A program made the translations under genes and the position numbers. This document shows, in pieces, positions 1 through 7,530 of a DNA stretch of 64,000 bases (the stretch's first letter is position 1; every line of letters begins with the position of its first letter). Origin of the DNA: Faecalimicrobium dakarense. Lineage in GTDB: Bacteria; Bacillota; Clostridia; Peptostreptococcales; Peptostreptococcaceae. Location: positions 47,308-111,307 of the forward strand of contig NZ_HG529329.1 in assembly GCF_000499525.1 (NCBI RefSeq), given 5' to 3'. The notes under the pieces were generated by a model, which was not told the DNA's origin, searched no databases, and was given only the letters and a program-made list of their open reading frames with translations.

Positions 1-399
1 TTTGCAAGAGTTTCTACAAAGAATGCTCTTAAAAGAAAACAGTTCGTAAAAGGTCTTACACAGTTAGCAGAAGAAGGCGCTATTCAGATATTCAAGCAAC
101 CTCATTCTGGTATGGAAGAGCTTATTATAGGGGTAGTTGGAGTTTTACAATTTGAAGTTTTAGAATATCGTCTAAAGCAAGAATATGGTGTTGATATGTT
201 AATGCATACACTACCTTATCGTAATATACGTTGGATTGAACCTGGTACTTTTAAATCAGATAAACTTTCAATGCCAATGGATACAATACTAGTTGAAGAT
301 AAAAATAGCAATCCAGTAGTGTTACTTCAAAATGAATGGTCTATTAGACATTTAATTGAAAGAAACGAAAATATAGTTTTAAAAGAAACTTCTTTATAA
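1..399 (+). CDS. prfC: Peptide chain release factor 3, C-terminal part (gene cut by window start)
   Basis: The frame is open from base 1 and ends in TAA at 397-399. The visible 132 residues carry the RF3 C-terminal signature: FARVSTKNALKRKQF, then a QLAEEGAIQ segment, then GVVGVLQFEVLEYRLKQEYGV. RF3 is the cytoplasmic translational GTPase that recycles RF1/RF2 after peptide release; the GTPase domain lies outside the window. The N-terminus cannot be judged. A strong terminator follows about 20 bases downstream, so this is the end of its transcription unit. A short AATTCGCTTTGCTT repeat fragment abuts the stop codon. Confidence 0.93.
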   Translation, partial: FARVSTKNALKRKQFVKGLTQLAEEGAIQIFKQPHSGMEELIIGVVGVLQFEVLEYRLKQEYGVDMLMHTLPYRNIRWIEPGTFKSDKLSMPMDTILVEDKNSNPVVLLQNEWSIRHLIERNENIVLKETSL

Positions 400-418
400 A
401 AATTCGCTTTGCTTAAAA
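398..418 (+). repeat. Short copy of the AATTCGCTT repeat family at the prfC stop codon
   Basis: AAAATTCGCTTTGCTTAAAA starts inside the prfC stop codon. The same opening motif recurs at about 1065, 1697, 22762, 32344, 32975 and 39603. This copy has only the 5' part of the element. Confidence 0.55.
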
Positions 419-420
419 TA

Positions 421-470
421 AATGTTAATCCCCCTACGTCTATTTTTAAATGTAGGGGGATTAACATTTT
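421..470 (+). terminator. Intrinsic terminator of prfC
   Basis: A perfect 17-bp stem (421-437 with 452-468) rich in CCCC/GGGG closes a 14-base loop and is followed by T residues. It lies just after the prfC stop codon. Confidence 0.85.
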
Positions 471-517
471 CATAACTACTTATCGGTTAACCATCATTGT
501 CTATATAAGTAAAATAC

Positions 518-772
518 CTACTTAAAGTTGACAATATTTCTAACCTGAACCTCACTAATCCCAAACTTTCTAGAAATAGCCTTATAGTCCCCATCAAAAT
601 CTTCTCTAATCTTCTTATTCCTAAAAGACTTAATAAGACTACTCTCATTAGGAATATACAAACTACTCCCACCTAAAAGCTTTACCAAATCCTTAAACGC
701 ATCAATACCTATAGTATCAACAATGTCTAAAACTGACTCAGGTAGATCCTCTTTACTCAAATACTTAAGCAT
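518..772 (-). CDS. Mor-family transcription activator-like small protein (phage-type)
   Basis: An 84-residue protein resembling the Mor/C transcription activator family of Mu-like phages, as found in many stand-alone clostridial genes. It has an N-terminal helical part (PESVLDIVDTIGIDAFKDLVKLLGGSSLYIP) joined to a C-terminal helix-turn-helix (ISRKFGISEVQVRNIV, about residues 66-81). The start is supported by GGGAGG seven bases upstream of the ATG. No other phage gene is intact next to it, so it may be a domesticated or leftover regulator. Its target is unknown. Confidence 0.7.
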   Translation of the reverse strand: MLKYLSKEDLPESVLDIVDTIGIDAFKDLVKLLGGSSLYIPNESSLIKSFRNKKIREDFDGDYKAISRKFGISEVQVRNIVNFK

Positions 773-1064
773 AAAATCCCTCCCATCTTAATTAAATTAT
801 ATCACCTACATATCTTTTATAAAATTCTTTAACATACTTCTTAATAGTAAATTTAGTAACATTATCTTAAAAATAATAAGGGGATGAAACTATGAAATGG
901 TATCTAGATTTTGGACAATGAAGCTATACCTAAAGGATTTAAAGACACCTATATAACAACAAACTAAGTCTGTAAATCTTAAATTTTTTATTTAAACTTT
1001 TTTCTAAAATACTTTAATATAACCTAAAAAACAAATCTCCTATACTAATATCAAGAAAGTAATC
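773..1064. other. Intergenic DNA with a decayed mini-ORF
   Basis: No full gene was found. At 892 an ATG with a good GGGG ribosome binding site opens a nine-codon peptide (MKWYLDFGQ) that stops at TGA. Removing one base near 917 would extend it as ...NEAIPKGFKDTYITTN to a stop at about 966, which suggests a small frameshifted gene of unknown family. The rest is A/T-rich leader sequence before the repeat. Confidence 0.3.
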
Positions 1065-1153
1065 AAAAATTCGCTTCACTTAAGCCACTGCGTGGGCGCT
1101 ACATTTCATGTCGCCAACGACTGCGTCCGTTGCTTGAGCAACGTGTTGGCGAA
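1065..1153 (+). repeat. Full-length structured repeat (AATTCGCTT / CCACTGCGTGG / CAACG-CGTTG)
   Basis: The element reads AAAAATTCGCTTCACTTAAG, then CCACTGCGTGGGCGCT, then GCCAACGACTGCGTCCGTTG, followed by a GTTGGCGA segment that can pair with TCGCCAAC near 1111. It contains two potential hairpins: CCAC-TGC-GTGG, and CAACG-AC...GT-C-CGTTG. A nearly identical copy is at 22762. It is clearly more GC-rich than its surroundings and lies just upstream of the DUF1659 gene. Confidence 0.7.
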
Positions 1154-1210
1154 ACCTTTCAAGTTTAGCTGTTACTTTTCTTAAATAAAATTTAAAAGGA
1201 GGTAAACATA

Positions 1211-1429
1211 ATGGCTATTGTTGAAATAAAGAACCCTTCAAGCTTAAAAGTAAGATTAGATTTAGGCATGGTAGATGGCAAATCTAAAACTAGAACTAAA
1301 TCTTATACTTCTTTAAAACATAATGCTTCTTTACAAGATGTATATGATGTTGCTGAAGCTATAATGGGACTGCAAGAACATGGTGTTTTAGACATAATCA
1401 AAGTTGATAATACAATACTTGGTGCCTAA
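1211..1429 (+). CDS. DUF1659 domain-containing small protein
   Basis: A 72-residue protein matching the DUF1659 family (RLDLGMVDGKSKTRTKSYTSL then VYDVAEAIMGLQEH). The start ATG has AAAGGAGGT nine bases upstream. It is followed after 38 bases by a DUF2922 gene and then yvrJ, a trio conserved in Firmicutes. The molecular function of the family is unknown. The three genes are probably co-transcribed from a promoter upstream of 1200, inside or next to the structured repeat. Confidence 0.85.
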   Translation: MAIVEIKNPSSLKVRLDLGMVDGKSKTRTKSYTSLKHNASLQDVYDVAEAIMGLQEHGVLDIIKVDNTILGA

Positions 1430-1467
1430 ACCATTGTATTAAGTTTTAATGAAAGGAGGAATTTGAT

Positions 1468-1698
1468 ATGGAACTTAATAAAAAGTTAATTATGACTTTT
1501 AAAAATAATGATGATAAAAAAATCTCTTTATCTGTAGAAGATCCTAGAGATGATATAACTGAAGAAGAAATAAAATCAGTTATGGAGTTGATACTTGCTA
1601 AAAATATATTCGCTCCAAATGGAATGGATTTAGTAGCAGTTGTTGAAGCTAAAGTTGTTGTTACAGATACTACTCCTTATGACTTAGTTATAGGGTAA
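1468..1698 (+). CDS. DUF2922 domain-containing small protein
   Basis: A 76-residue protein of the DUF2922 family: KKLIMTFKNNDDKKISLSVE, then ITEEEIKSVMELILAKNIFAP, ending with a beta-rich AVVEAKVVVTDTTPYDLVI segment. The start follows AAAGGAGG. It sits between the DUF1659 and yvrJ genes. Function is unknown; the predicted beta-alpha-beta layout resembles DUF1659 and the two may form a complex (inference). Its TAA overlaps a fragment of the AATTCGCTT repeat, followed by a hairpin before yvrJ. Confidence 0.85.
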   Translation: MELNKKLIMTFKNNDDKKISLSVEDPRDDITEEEIKSVMELILAKNIFAPNGMDLVAVVEAKVVVTDTTPYDLVIG

Positions 1699-1718
1699 AA
1701 TTCGCTTTGCTCAAAATT
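1697..1718 (+). repeat. Short copy of the AATTCGCTT repeat overlapping a stop codon
   Basis: AAAATTCGCTTTGCTCAAAA begins within the TAA of the DUF2922 gene, the same placement as the copy at the end of prfC. Confidence 0.55.
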
Positions 1719-1720
1719 AT

Positions 1721-1760
1721 AAGCTATGCCTGGGGTTTATATCCCTTGCATAGCTTTTAT
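1721..1760 (+). terminator. Hairpin between DUF2922 and yvrJ genes
   Basis: AAGCTATGC (1721-1729) pairs with GCATAGCTT (1748-1756), with an inner GGGG/CCC pairing and a short TTAT tail. It may be a weak terminator or processing site that leaves yvrJ partly coupled. Confidence 0.55.
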
Positions 1761-1788
1761 ACTATAAATTTATCGAAAGGTTGTGTAT

Positions 1789-1938
1789 ATGATGAATTCA
1801 GAAATTCAAACATTGATAGCTTCTGTAGGTTTCCCTATAGCTCTTAGCATGTATTTACTTGTTAGGATAGAAGGTAAGCTACAAACTCTATCTGATAGTA
1901 TTAATGAATTATCTAAAAATATAATAAGTATGAAATAA
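1789..1938 (+). CDS. yvrJ: YvrJ family small membrane protein
   Basis: A 49-residue protein: MMNSEIQTLIASVGFPIALS, then a membrane stretch ending MYLLVRIEGK, then a C-terminal helix LQTLSDSINELSKNIISMK. This is the YvrJ pattern, a single N-terminal membrane segment followed by an amphipathic helix. Two consecutive ATGs (1789 and 1792) follow GAAAGG; either could be used. It completes the DUF1659-DUF2922-YvrJ trio. Function unknown. A truncated second copy of its C-terminus is at 5347-5412. Confidence 0.85.
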   Translation: MMNSEIQTLIASVGFPIALSMYLLVRIEGKLQTLSDSINELSKNIISMK

Positions 1939-1966
1939 GGGAGTCGTAAAATAAGACTCCTTTTTA
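1937..1966 (+). terminator. Intrinsic terminator of yvrJ
   Basis: GGAGTC (1940-1945) pairs with GACTCC (1955-1960), followed by TTTTTA. A closely similar hairpin (GGAGTCGTA...TACGACTCC) occurs at 59798-59818. Confidence 0.8.
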
Positions 1967-2221
1967 TTGATATTTGGCAAATCTATGATTTGATATTTCT
2001 CCATATTTATAAAACTTTACAAATAAATACATTTTTTCGCGATATTTTTTTACTCCAATATATTAAAAAGAATAGTATTTAGATAATACTTCGAAATAAG
2101 AAGAAATGTAATATATTTAGTATGAATTTGCAAATGTAAAATTGTTCATTTTCTAACTTTATTATGCTACTATTGAAATACAATTAGTTTGAAAATTCAA
2201 TAAATAAGAGGGGGAAATTTA
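1967..2221. other. Promoter region of the secreted protease
   Basis: A/T-rich, no gene. The ribosome binding site AGAGGGGG sits eight bases before the protease ATG. No confident -35/-10 pair could be chosen. Confidence 0.35.
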
Positions 2222-4351
2222 ATGAAAAACAAAAAACTGTTATCTACTATAACAGCAGGGGCATTATCATTTTCTATGTTGGCTTCATTGTCTGCAAGGC
2301 CCTTAGAAGTAGAAGCACAAACTACACCACAGTGGAATGTGGAAAAATACGGAGATCGTATTGATGTAGACAGTAAACTAGAACAATTATCTAAAGATTC
2401 ATCATTTCTAAGGCAAGCTGATAAGGATATCAAGGCAAACGCAGCACAAATTAATTTTAATGAAAACCAGTCATCAACAGATTCAACTAATAATAATTCC
2501 TTTACATACGACGGAGGAACAAAGTTATTTTTAAATAGAAAATTAAAGTTCAAAGAATTTACTCTTCGTAGCGTTGGAGAAAATGTTGAAATTTGGGTAG
2601 CAAATGATTTATCTTTCCCAGAAGGTGATCCTCGTCCAGCTCATGTAGTTACACAAGGACAGGTAGATAAACTTCGTGATGAGTTTGATAAAAACATTTA
2701 TCCAAAGGATACTGAGTTTTTTGGAACTCCAGATGTACATGATGGTTCAAAGTCTACTATAGCTGGAAAGGTTGAAGGGATTCCTAAAGGTTACTATGAG
2801 GGTAGTGAAAAAGTTATAATGCTAGTAGATAATATTATAGATGATAACTACAATGATCCAAATTATCCATTCTTTGTAGCAGGTTTTTACTGGCAAACAC
2901 TTGAAAATTATATTGATAGAAACATTATAACAATAGATACAAGAGATTGGGATACTCGTTTAGAATCTACATTCTTTGGAACAACTATGCATGAGCTTCA
3001 ACATTTGATTCATGCAGATAATGATAGTGCAGAAGAAACATGGATTAATGAAGGTATGTCTACTTTTTCTGAATACCTTGGTGGATATGGACATAATGAA
3101 GGCTCTGTTAACTTCTATTTAGATCATCCAGAAAATTCACTTGTTAATTGGGATGAACATAAAGTGACATCAACAGGTCCTGAAACTATTGCTGATTATG
3201 GTCAGGTATATTTATTTACTTTATACATGAATGATAAATTTGGAAAAGACTTTATTAAAGACTTAGCATTAAATAAAAATCAAGGGATAAATAGTATTAA
3301 TGAGGTATTAAAGGCTCATGGATCTAAACTTACTTTCACTCAGCTTTATCAAAACTTTATTACTGCATTATCTTTAGATAGTGATAGAGCTGGAAATGGA
3401 GTTTATAAATTTGACAGTATCAATCTTAGAGATATTGCTGTAGATAAACAAGGTACAAAACGTGGTATGACAGTAAACTATGAAAAAGCTTTGCAGTTTG
3501 AAAAAACAGGGGTTCCAGCTTGGGGTGGAGACTTTAAAATGTTAGATTTTAAAGATAAAATTAGAAGTATATCTTTTGATGGTGTAGATTTCTTATCAAG
3601 TCCATGGAAATCAGTAGCTGACCCTAAAGATCCAAACAATAAAGTATTGTGGGGTAATACAGGTGATGAAGCAGATAATAGTTTAATTTTTGAAGCAGAT
3701 CTTACTAATAAAGATAAAGCAACTTTGAAATTTGATAACCTTGTTAATATAGAAGAGCAATGGGATTTTGGAGTTGTTCAAGTTTCAACAGATAACGGAA
3801 AGACTTGGGTAAGTTTAGCTAATGAAAATACACGTAGTGACGTTGTAGATAACGGATATCCAAAGATAAAAGAAAATCTTCCTGGATTTACAGGGACTTA
3901 TGACGGATGGAAGAAGGAAACTTTTGATTTAAGTAAATATGCTGGTCAAAAAATATTAGTTTCTTTCCGTTATTTAACAGACTGGGGAAACAATGAAGCT
4001 GGCTGGTATATAGATAATATTGAAATTCCTGAAATTGGATATATTAAAGATGGAAGTTCTATAGATGATTTTAAATCTTTTAAAGAATTATCAGGCGAAT
4101 ATGTAAATTACACAGTAACATTTATTAATGAAAGAGAAGTTGGAAACAAAAAAGGAAAGAAAACAAATTATAAGGTTATTACAGTTAATCCATTTAATGT
4201 AACTCAAAAAGATGCATTGACATTAAGACAGTTATTCCATGATGGAAACAACTATATGATTACATCCTATGCAGCTCCTACAGATGATAAAAATCCAGTA
4301 GATTTTACGTATGAAATTAACTTTAAAACAAACAATTCAAATAAGAAATAA
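2222..4351 (+). CDS. Secreted zinc metalloprotease, HELQH type with immune-inhibitor-A-like C-terminal domain
   Basis: A 709-residue exported protein. Residues 1-32 form a signal peptide (basic KNKK, hydrophobic core, probable cleavage after VEA). The catalytic region has HELQH at 257-261 and TWINEGMSTFSEYLGGYG from 273, a gluzincin-like arrangement most like peptidase family M30 (hyicolysin) and also annotated as M6-like in clostridia. Residues about 450-600 are a beta-sandwich like the C-terminal part of immune inhibitor A proteases (VQVSTDNGKTWV, then GWYIDNIEI). It probably acts outside the cell on host or environmental protein. It is monocistronic with its own terminator. Which peptidase family is formally correct is uncertain. 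Confidence 0.78.
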   Translation: MKNKKLLSTITAGALSFSMLASLSARPLEVEAQTTPQWNVEKYGDRIDVDSKLEQLSKDSSFLRQADKDIKANAAQINFNENQSSTDSTNNNSFTYDGGTKLFLNRKLKFKEFTLRSVGENVEIWVANDLSFPEGDPRPAHVVTQGQVDKLRDEFDKNIYPKDTEFFGTPDVHDGSKSTIAGKVEGIPKGYYEGSEKVIMLVDNIIDDNYNDPNYPFFVAGFYWQTLENYIDRNIITIDTRDWDTRLESTFFGTTMHELQHLIHADNDSAEETWINEGMSTFSEYLGGYGHNEGSVNFYLDHPENSLVNWDEHKVTSTGPETIADYGQVYLFTLYMNDKFGKDFIKDLALNKNQGINSINEVLKAHGSKLTFTQLYQNFITALSLDSDRAGNGVYKFDSINLRDIAVDKQGTKRGMTVNYEKALQFEKTGVPAWGGDFKMLDFKDKIRSISFDGVDFLSSPWKSVADPKDPNNKVLWGNTGDEADNSLIFEADLTNKDKATLKFDNLVNIEEQWDFGVVQVSTDNGKTWVSLANENTRSDVVDNGYPKIKENLPGFTGTYDGWKKETFDLSKYAGQKILVSFRYLTDWGNNEAGWYIDNIEIPEIGYIKDGSSIDDFKSFKELSGEYVNYTVTFINEREVGNKKGKKTNYKVITVNPFNVTQKDALTLRQLFHDGNNYMITSYAAPTDDKNPVDFTYEINFKTNNSNKK

Positions 4352-4362
4352 CATATAAAATA

Positions 4363-4399
4363 AATGCTTAATACTTGAAAAAGTGTTAAGCATTTTTTA
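4363..4399 (+). terminator. Intrinsic terminator of the protease gene
   Basis: AATGCTTAATACTT pairs with AAGTGTTAAGCATT (one G-T-type pairing) and is followed by TTTTTAT. Confidence 0.8.
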
Positions 4400-4538
4400 T
4401 ATGTAAATATTTTAGATACTTCCTTTCTATAAATTTATCACAAAGAAAGCTAACAAAGCCAATTTTTAAAACATAATGCAATATATAGTTTACTTTTTGT
4501 TAGGTTTATCATATCATATGTAATATAAGGAGGTTTAT

Positions 4539-4733
4539 ATGAAGAATAAAAGAATGAAAATAGCTCGTATCGAATGTGATATGAGACAAGATGATTTAGC
4601 CAAAGCAGTAGGAGTAACAAGGCAGACTATTGGATTAATAGAGTCTGGAAACTATAATCCTACTCTAAATCTTTGTATTGCAATATGTAAGGCTTTAGGG
4701 AAAAGCTTAGATGATTTATTTTGGGAGGAATAA
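4539..4733 (+). CDS. Small XRE/Cro-type transcriptional regulator
   Basis: A 64-residue single-domain HTH_3 protein: ARIECDMRQDDLAKAVGVTRQTI is the DNA-binding helix-turn-helix, followed by IESGNYNPTLNLCIAICKAL and a DDLFWEE end, typical of YozG-like small repressors. Strong AAGGAGG before the ATG. The downstream membrane protein begins two bases after its stop, a common regulator/membrane-protein pairing in Firmicutes. It probably autoregulates this operon (inference). Confidence 0.88.
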   Translation: MKNKRMKIARIECDMRQDDLAKAVGVTRQTIGLIESGNYNPTLNLCIAICKALGKSLDDLFWEE

Positions 4734-4735
4734 TA

Positions 4736-5194
4736 ATGAAAAATGTTAAAAATCAAGATGAAAGAGTTTTAACTCAAAGAAGAAAAATTCAAAGTGATGG
4801 ATTTCAATTATTAATTTACGCATTGCTTATATTAGTAGTAGTCCAACAGTTCTTTTTACAAGCTCCACCTAGCCAATATATGGCTGAATTTTTATGTTTA
4901 GTAGGTGCTGGATTTTATAATCTTATTCGTAATTTAAATATAGGTAATAATCTTTTTGGCGATGATAAAGGTTCAGGTAAGCGCCTTTTTAAAAATATCC
5001 TATTTTCTGGTGTAGGATCTGTTATTCTTTTTGCTTTGTTAACAGGTGAAAAAGATATAGGTGATCTTTTAAGTTACTTTTTAACCTTTATAGTAGCATT
5101 TAGTGGTATGAATTATCTTATTTACTATATTAGTAAAAAAAAGCAAGATAAAATTGAGAGAGAACTAGATATGGATGAAGATGATATTGAGTAA
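4736..5194 (+). CDS. Multi-pass membrane protein paired with the HTH regulator (DUF6773-like)
   Basis: A 152-residue membrane protein with about four membrane segments (LLIYALLILVVVQQFF, a second near residues 50-68, one near 90-105 and one near 112-133) and charged ends (KKKQDKIERELDMDEDDIE). The ATG at 4736 is preferred over one at 4721 because GGAGG (4725-4729) lies between them. It is translationally close-coupled to the XRE regulator. The arrangement resembles DUF6773/DUF3796-type pairs; function unknown. Confidence 0.72.
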   Translation: MKNVKNQDERVLTQRRKIQSDGFQLLIYALLILVVVQQFFLQAPPSQYMAEFLCLVGAGFYNLIRNLNIGNNLFGDDKGSGKRLFKNILFSGVGSVILFALLTGEKDIGDLLSYFLTFIVAFSGMNYLIYYISKKKQDKIERELDMDEDDIE

Positions 5195-5235
5195 TATTTA
5201 TGCTAATAAAAGACAATAATTTTGGCTCCATCTTA

Positions 5236-5306
5236 GTAAATAGTAAAGTATTAGTGTAAATTTTTTCAATCTACTCTAATACTTTACTATTTACTCTATC
5301 CTTTTT
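5236..5306 (+). terminator. Long-stem terminator of the HTH/membrane operon
   Basis: A perfect 19-bp stem (5236-5254 with 5276-5294) is followed by ATCCTTTTTTA. The A/T-rich stem is long but the U tract is clear. Confidence 0.7.
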
Positions 5307-5346
5307 TAGATTTCTTATTTTATATTTTAAATTAACACATTATTAA

Positions 5347-5412
5347 AAGATATCGCAGATAGTATCTAATAGTATTAATGAATTATCTAAAACTATAATA
5401 ATTATGAAATAA
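5347..5412 (+). pseudogene. Truncated C-terminal remnant of a second yvrJ copy
   Basis: In frame this reads KISQIVSNSINELSKTIIIMK then TAA, matching the YvrJ C-terminus at 1876-1938 (KLQTLSDSINELSKNIISMK). There is no start and no membrane segment; a stop precedes it in frame. Nucleotide identity is high over AGTATTAATGAATTATCTAA. A terminator follows directly, as it does after the intact copy. Confidence 0.75.
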
Positions 5413-5442
5413 GGGTGTTGTTAAGTACAACACCCTTATTAT
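5411..5442 (+). terminator. Terminator after the yvrJ remnant
   Basis: AAGGGTGTTGT (5411-5421) pairs perfectly with ACAACACCCTT (5427-5437), followed by ATTATTT. It remains although the gene is gone. Confidence 0.7.
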
Positions 5443-5469
5443 TTATATCAATACCTAGTAAATTAAATT

Positions 5470-5732
5470 TTATTCCACATAATCTATTTCTAAACAACTA
5501 TCTACTATATTTTCTACTATAACCATATACTTCTCAATTAGCTCTATAAACTCTTTAATAGTAATATTTTCATCTATCGATATATTAATAGATGCTATTT
5601 GATTAGTACCATTATAAGCTTTTATATTGCTATCTCCAACCTCATAAATTTTATTATGTATTAAATTTTTTACGTATTCCCTTTTAATCATATATTCTTT
5701 ATAATCTTCTTCGTTAGTCTTTTCTATCAGTC
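5470..5732 (-). pseudogene. Probable frameshifted C-terminal part of the PD-(D/E)XK nuclease gene
   Basis: The reading frame is open upstream of its first ATG (5691) into the end of the nuclease gene. Adding one T to the T6 run at 5733-5738 joins the two frames as ...YESRPYIPKK-RLIEKTNEEDYKEYM..., giving a continuous 377-residue protein. Without the repair the piece would be a 73-residue hypothetical protein (MIKREYVKNLIHNKIYEV...) with no convincing ribosome binding site. I therefore favour a broken gene over a separate small one. Confidence 0.55.
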
Positions 5733-6599
5733 TTTTTTAGGTATATATGGTCTAGATTCATAATGTAGAGGTAGTATTATCTTTTTATTGAAAATATCAA
5801 AAGATGGCTCTAAATGTATGTCATAGCTATCTTTTGTTATTTTATACGTATTATTTATTAATTTTGCTTCATCTTTTCCTATCCAACTATCTTTGGATAT
5901 TTTTGCATAATAACTTACTCTTCCAACACCACCTGCTTTGCCAATTTCTCTAACGCTTAGTCCACCGTTACAATTTATGCATTTAGCTATCTTTTTAAAC
6001 TTTATAAATGCCCTATCTTTATCTTCTTCGTTACTTAAACTATCTATAAGTTTATCATCTTCATTAATATCTAAATCTTTATAGAAGTCCTTTAGTATAA
6101 ATATAAAGTCATAATATATTCTTTCTAGTACTTTATCTTCAATCTCTACTTTTACATCTTCGATTATATCTTTATATGTAATATTTTTAAATTCATTACC
6201 TATAGGACTTTGCTCTGGCATCAATGTCAAGAATATAAACTCTATTTTTACATCTTTATTTTTTAGCCCTAGTAATTTATTATTTACTAAATCAGCTACA
6301 CACTTTTCATCTGAGTATCTTAAAGTTTGATTAATTCCTTCATCAGCTTTTAATTTATTTTCTATTATTAATAGTCTTGAGCAGTTGTCATTTTCTAATG
6401 TTATAACTATATCTGGAACTCCAACCGATGTTGCAATTCTTGTATATGCTTTAATATCAAAATTTGATGGATTCTCTATATTGAAAATACTTCTAATAAA
6501 TGAGTTTCTAAATGATTTAGATTCATTTATTAACCCAACTATTAAGTTACTTATTATGTCTTCTTTGTATGTTATTCCTAGCAATTTTACTATATTCAT
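5727..6599 (-). CDS. PD-(D/E)XK nuclease superfamily protein, probably frameshifted near its C-terminus
   Basis: 290 residues in this frame. The nuclease core is visible: GVPD (D63), then LLIIENKLK (E80, K82), then QTLRYS (Q91), the D-x(16)-E-x-K plus Q pattern of PDDEXK_4-type proteins. The N-terminal YKEDIISNLIVGLINES helix is also typical of that family. Start ATG has GGGAGA upstream and lies 14 bases after the stop of the second nuclease-like gene, so the two form an operon. The stop at 5727 is probably due to a one-base contraction (see the 5470-5732 entry). The function could be restriction or phage defence; no methyltransferase is adjacent. Confidence 0.72.
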   Translation of the reverse strand: MNIVKLLGITYKEDIISNLIVGLINESKSFRNSFIRSIFNIENPSNFDIKAYTRIATSVGVPDIVITLENDNCSRLLIIENKLKADEGINQTLRYSDEKCVADLVNNKLLGLKNKDVKIEFIFLTLMPEQSPIGNEFKNITYKDIIEDVKVEIEDKVLERIYYDFIFILKDFYKDLDINEDDKLIDSLSNEEDKDRAFIKFKKIAKCINCNGGLSVREIGKAGGVGRVSYYAKISKDSWIGKDEAKLINNTYKITKDSYDIHLEPSFDIFNKKIILPLHYESRPYIPKKD

Positions 6600-6613
6600 T
6601 TTATCTCCCTGTT

Positions 6614-7306
6614 TTATAGTTTACTTACATCAAAATTTAGTATAATTACATCCTCTAAGTTAAATAAATCTATACCCATATAACTTGATATTTTTTTGTA
6701 ATGTTCAATCCATTGTTCTATAGAAGTTTCTATATATCCTGAATCTCCTGCTATATTTAAAAATACTAATTTCACTTTTTTACCTTGTTCTTTAAGTTTT
6801 ACTAAAAAAGATAGTCTATTTGCAATCTGATAATATTTATTATGCCAAACATCAAACTTACTATCTAACCAATCTGTATCACATAATTTATTATTTGATA
6901 AGTTTTCATAAACTTCTTTTAATGTTTTATTTATTAATTCTTTACTACTCTTACTTGTAGCACTACATTTTGTATGTGTTTCATTTATATGTGCTTTTGC
7001 TTCAACTAATATAATTGTTTCATCTTCACATATTCCAATTGCATCCCACCAAGGACCATTTTTAGGCCAAAAGCTTAAATCTTCTTTTGTTATAATACTT
7101 TCATTTCCTTTTTTTATATTCCTAAGATCTTTTATTTCATTATAATTATCTTCTTTTATTGGAGATAACCAAGTAATATCATTAATCCTACTATCTATAC
7201 ACGTAATATGATTTGATAGAACTTTCCCCTTATTTAAATTTACAAGTTTTTGAATCCAAAGTTTACTTCCCTTATCTCCAATTCCTGCTAACGTATTGCT
7301 ACTCAT
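6614..7306 (-). CDS. PD-(D/E)XK-like nuclease superfamily protein, first gene of pair
   Basis: 230 residues. The candidate active site is WWDAIGICEDETIILVEAKAH: D88, E102 and K104, a D-x(13)-E-A-K motif. The rest is mixed alpha/beta with a basic KLKEQGKKVKLVFLNIAGD strand near the C-terminus. The ATG (7306) has AAGGGGG upstream. It is followed after 14 bases by another PD-(D/E)XK gene. I do not recognise a named family. Two unrelated-looking nucleases in one operon suggest a defence or DNA-processing unit (inference). Confidence 0.62.
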   Translation of the reverse strand: MSSNTLAGIGDKGSKLWIQKLVNLNKGKVLSNHITCIDSRINDITWLSPIKEDNYNEIKDLRNIKKGNESIITKEDLSFWPKNGPWWDAIGICEDETIILVEAKAHINETHTKCSATSKSSKELINKTLKEVYENLSNNKLCDTDWLDSKFDVWHNKYYQIANRLSFLVKLKEQGKKVKLVFLNIAGDSGYIETSIEQWIEHYKKISSYMGIDLFNLEDVIILNFDVSKL

Positions 7307-7435
7307 AACATATTCCCCCTTGTTTTATGTATATAATACTATTATTTTATCATATTTAGGCATAAAAAAGAAATTATCTACCTCATCTTTAGCTTCCCTA
7401 ATTTCTTTTGTCGTCATTTCTAACTTTACAAAAAC

Positions 7436-7468
7436 AAAACACCTATATTTATACAATATAAGTGTTTT
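7436..7468 (-). terminator. Hairpin terminator downstream of the flotillin gene
   Basis: AAAACACCTATATT pairs with AATATAAGTGTTTT with one mismatch. On the minus strand it is followed by a U-rich GTTTTGTTTTTG segment. The 7307-7530 gap also holds an unassigned open frame (MTTKEIREAKDEVDNFFFMP on the minus strand) too short and weakly started to call. Confidence 0.55.
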
Positions 7469-7530
7469 ATACTCAATCAATTTAAGTTAATATCCACTGA
7501 TTTTTGACATAGTTGAATGTTTTTGTACTA

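Noticed and set aside
4539..5194. Toxin-antitoxin module
   Set aside because: The downstream protein is a multi-pass membrane protein of the size and layout of regulator/membrane pairs, not a known toxin.
7296..7490. Plus-strand 64-residue protein between the nuclease and flotillin genes
   Set aside because: It overlaps a terminator hairpin and a promoter region, and has no binding site.
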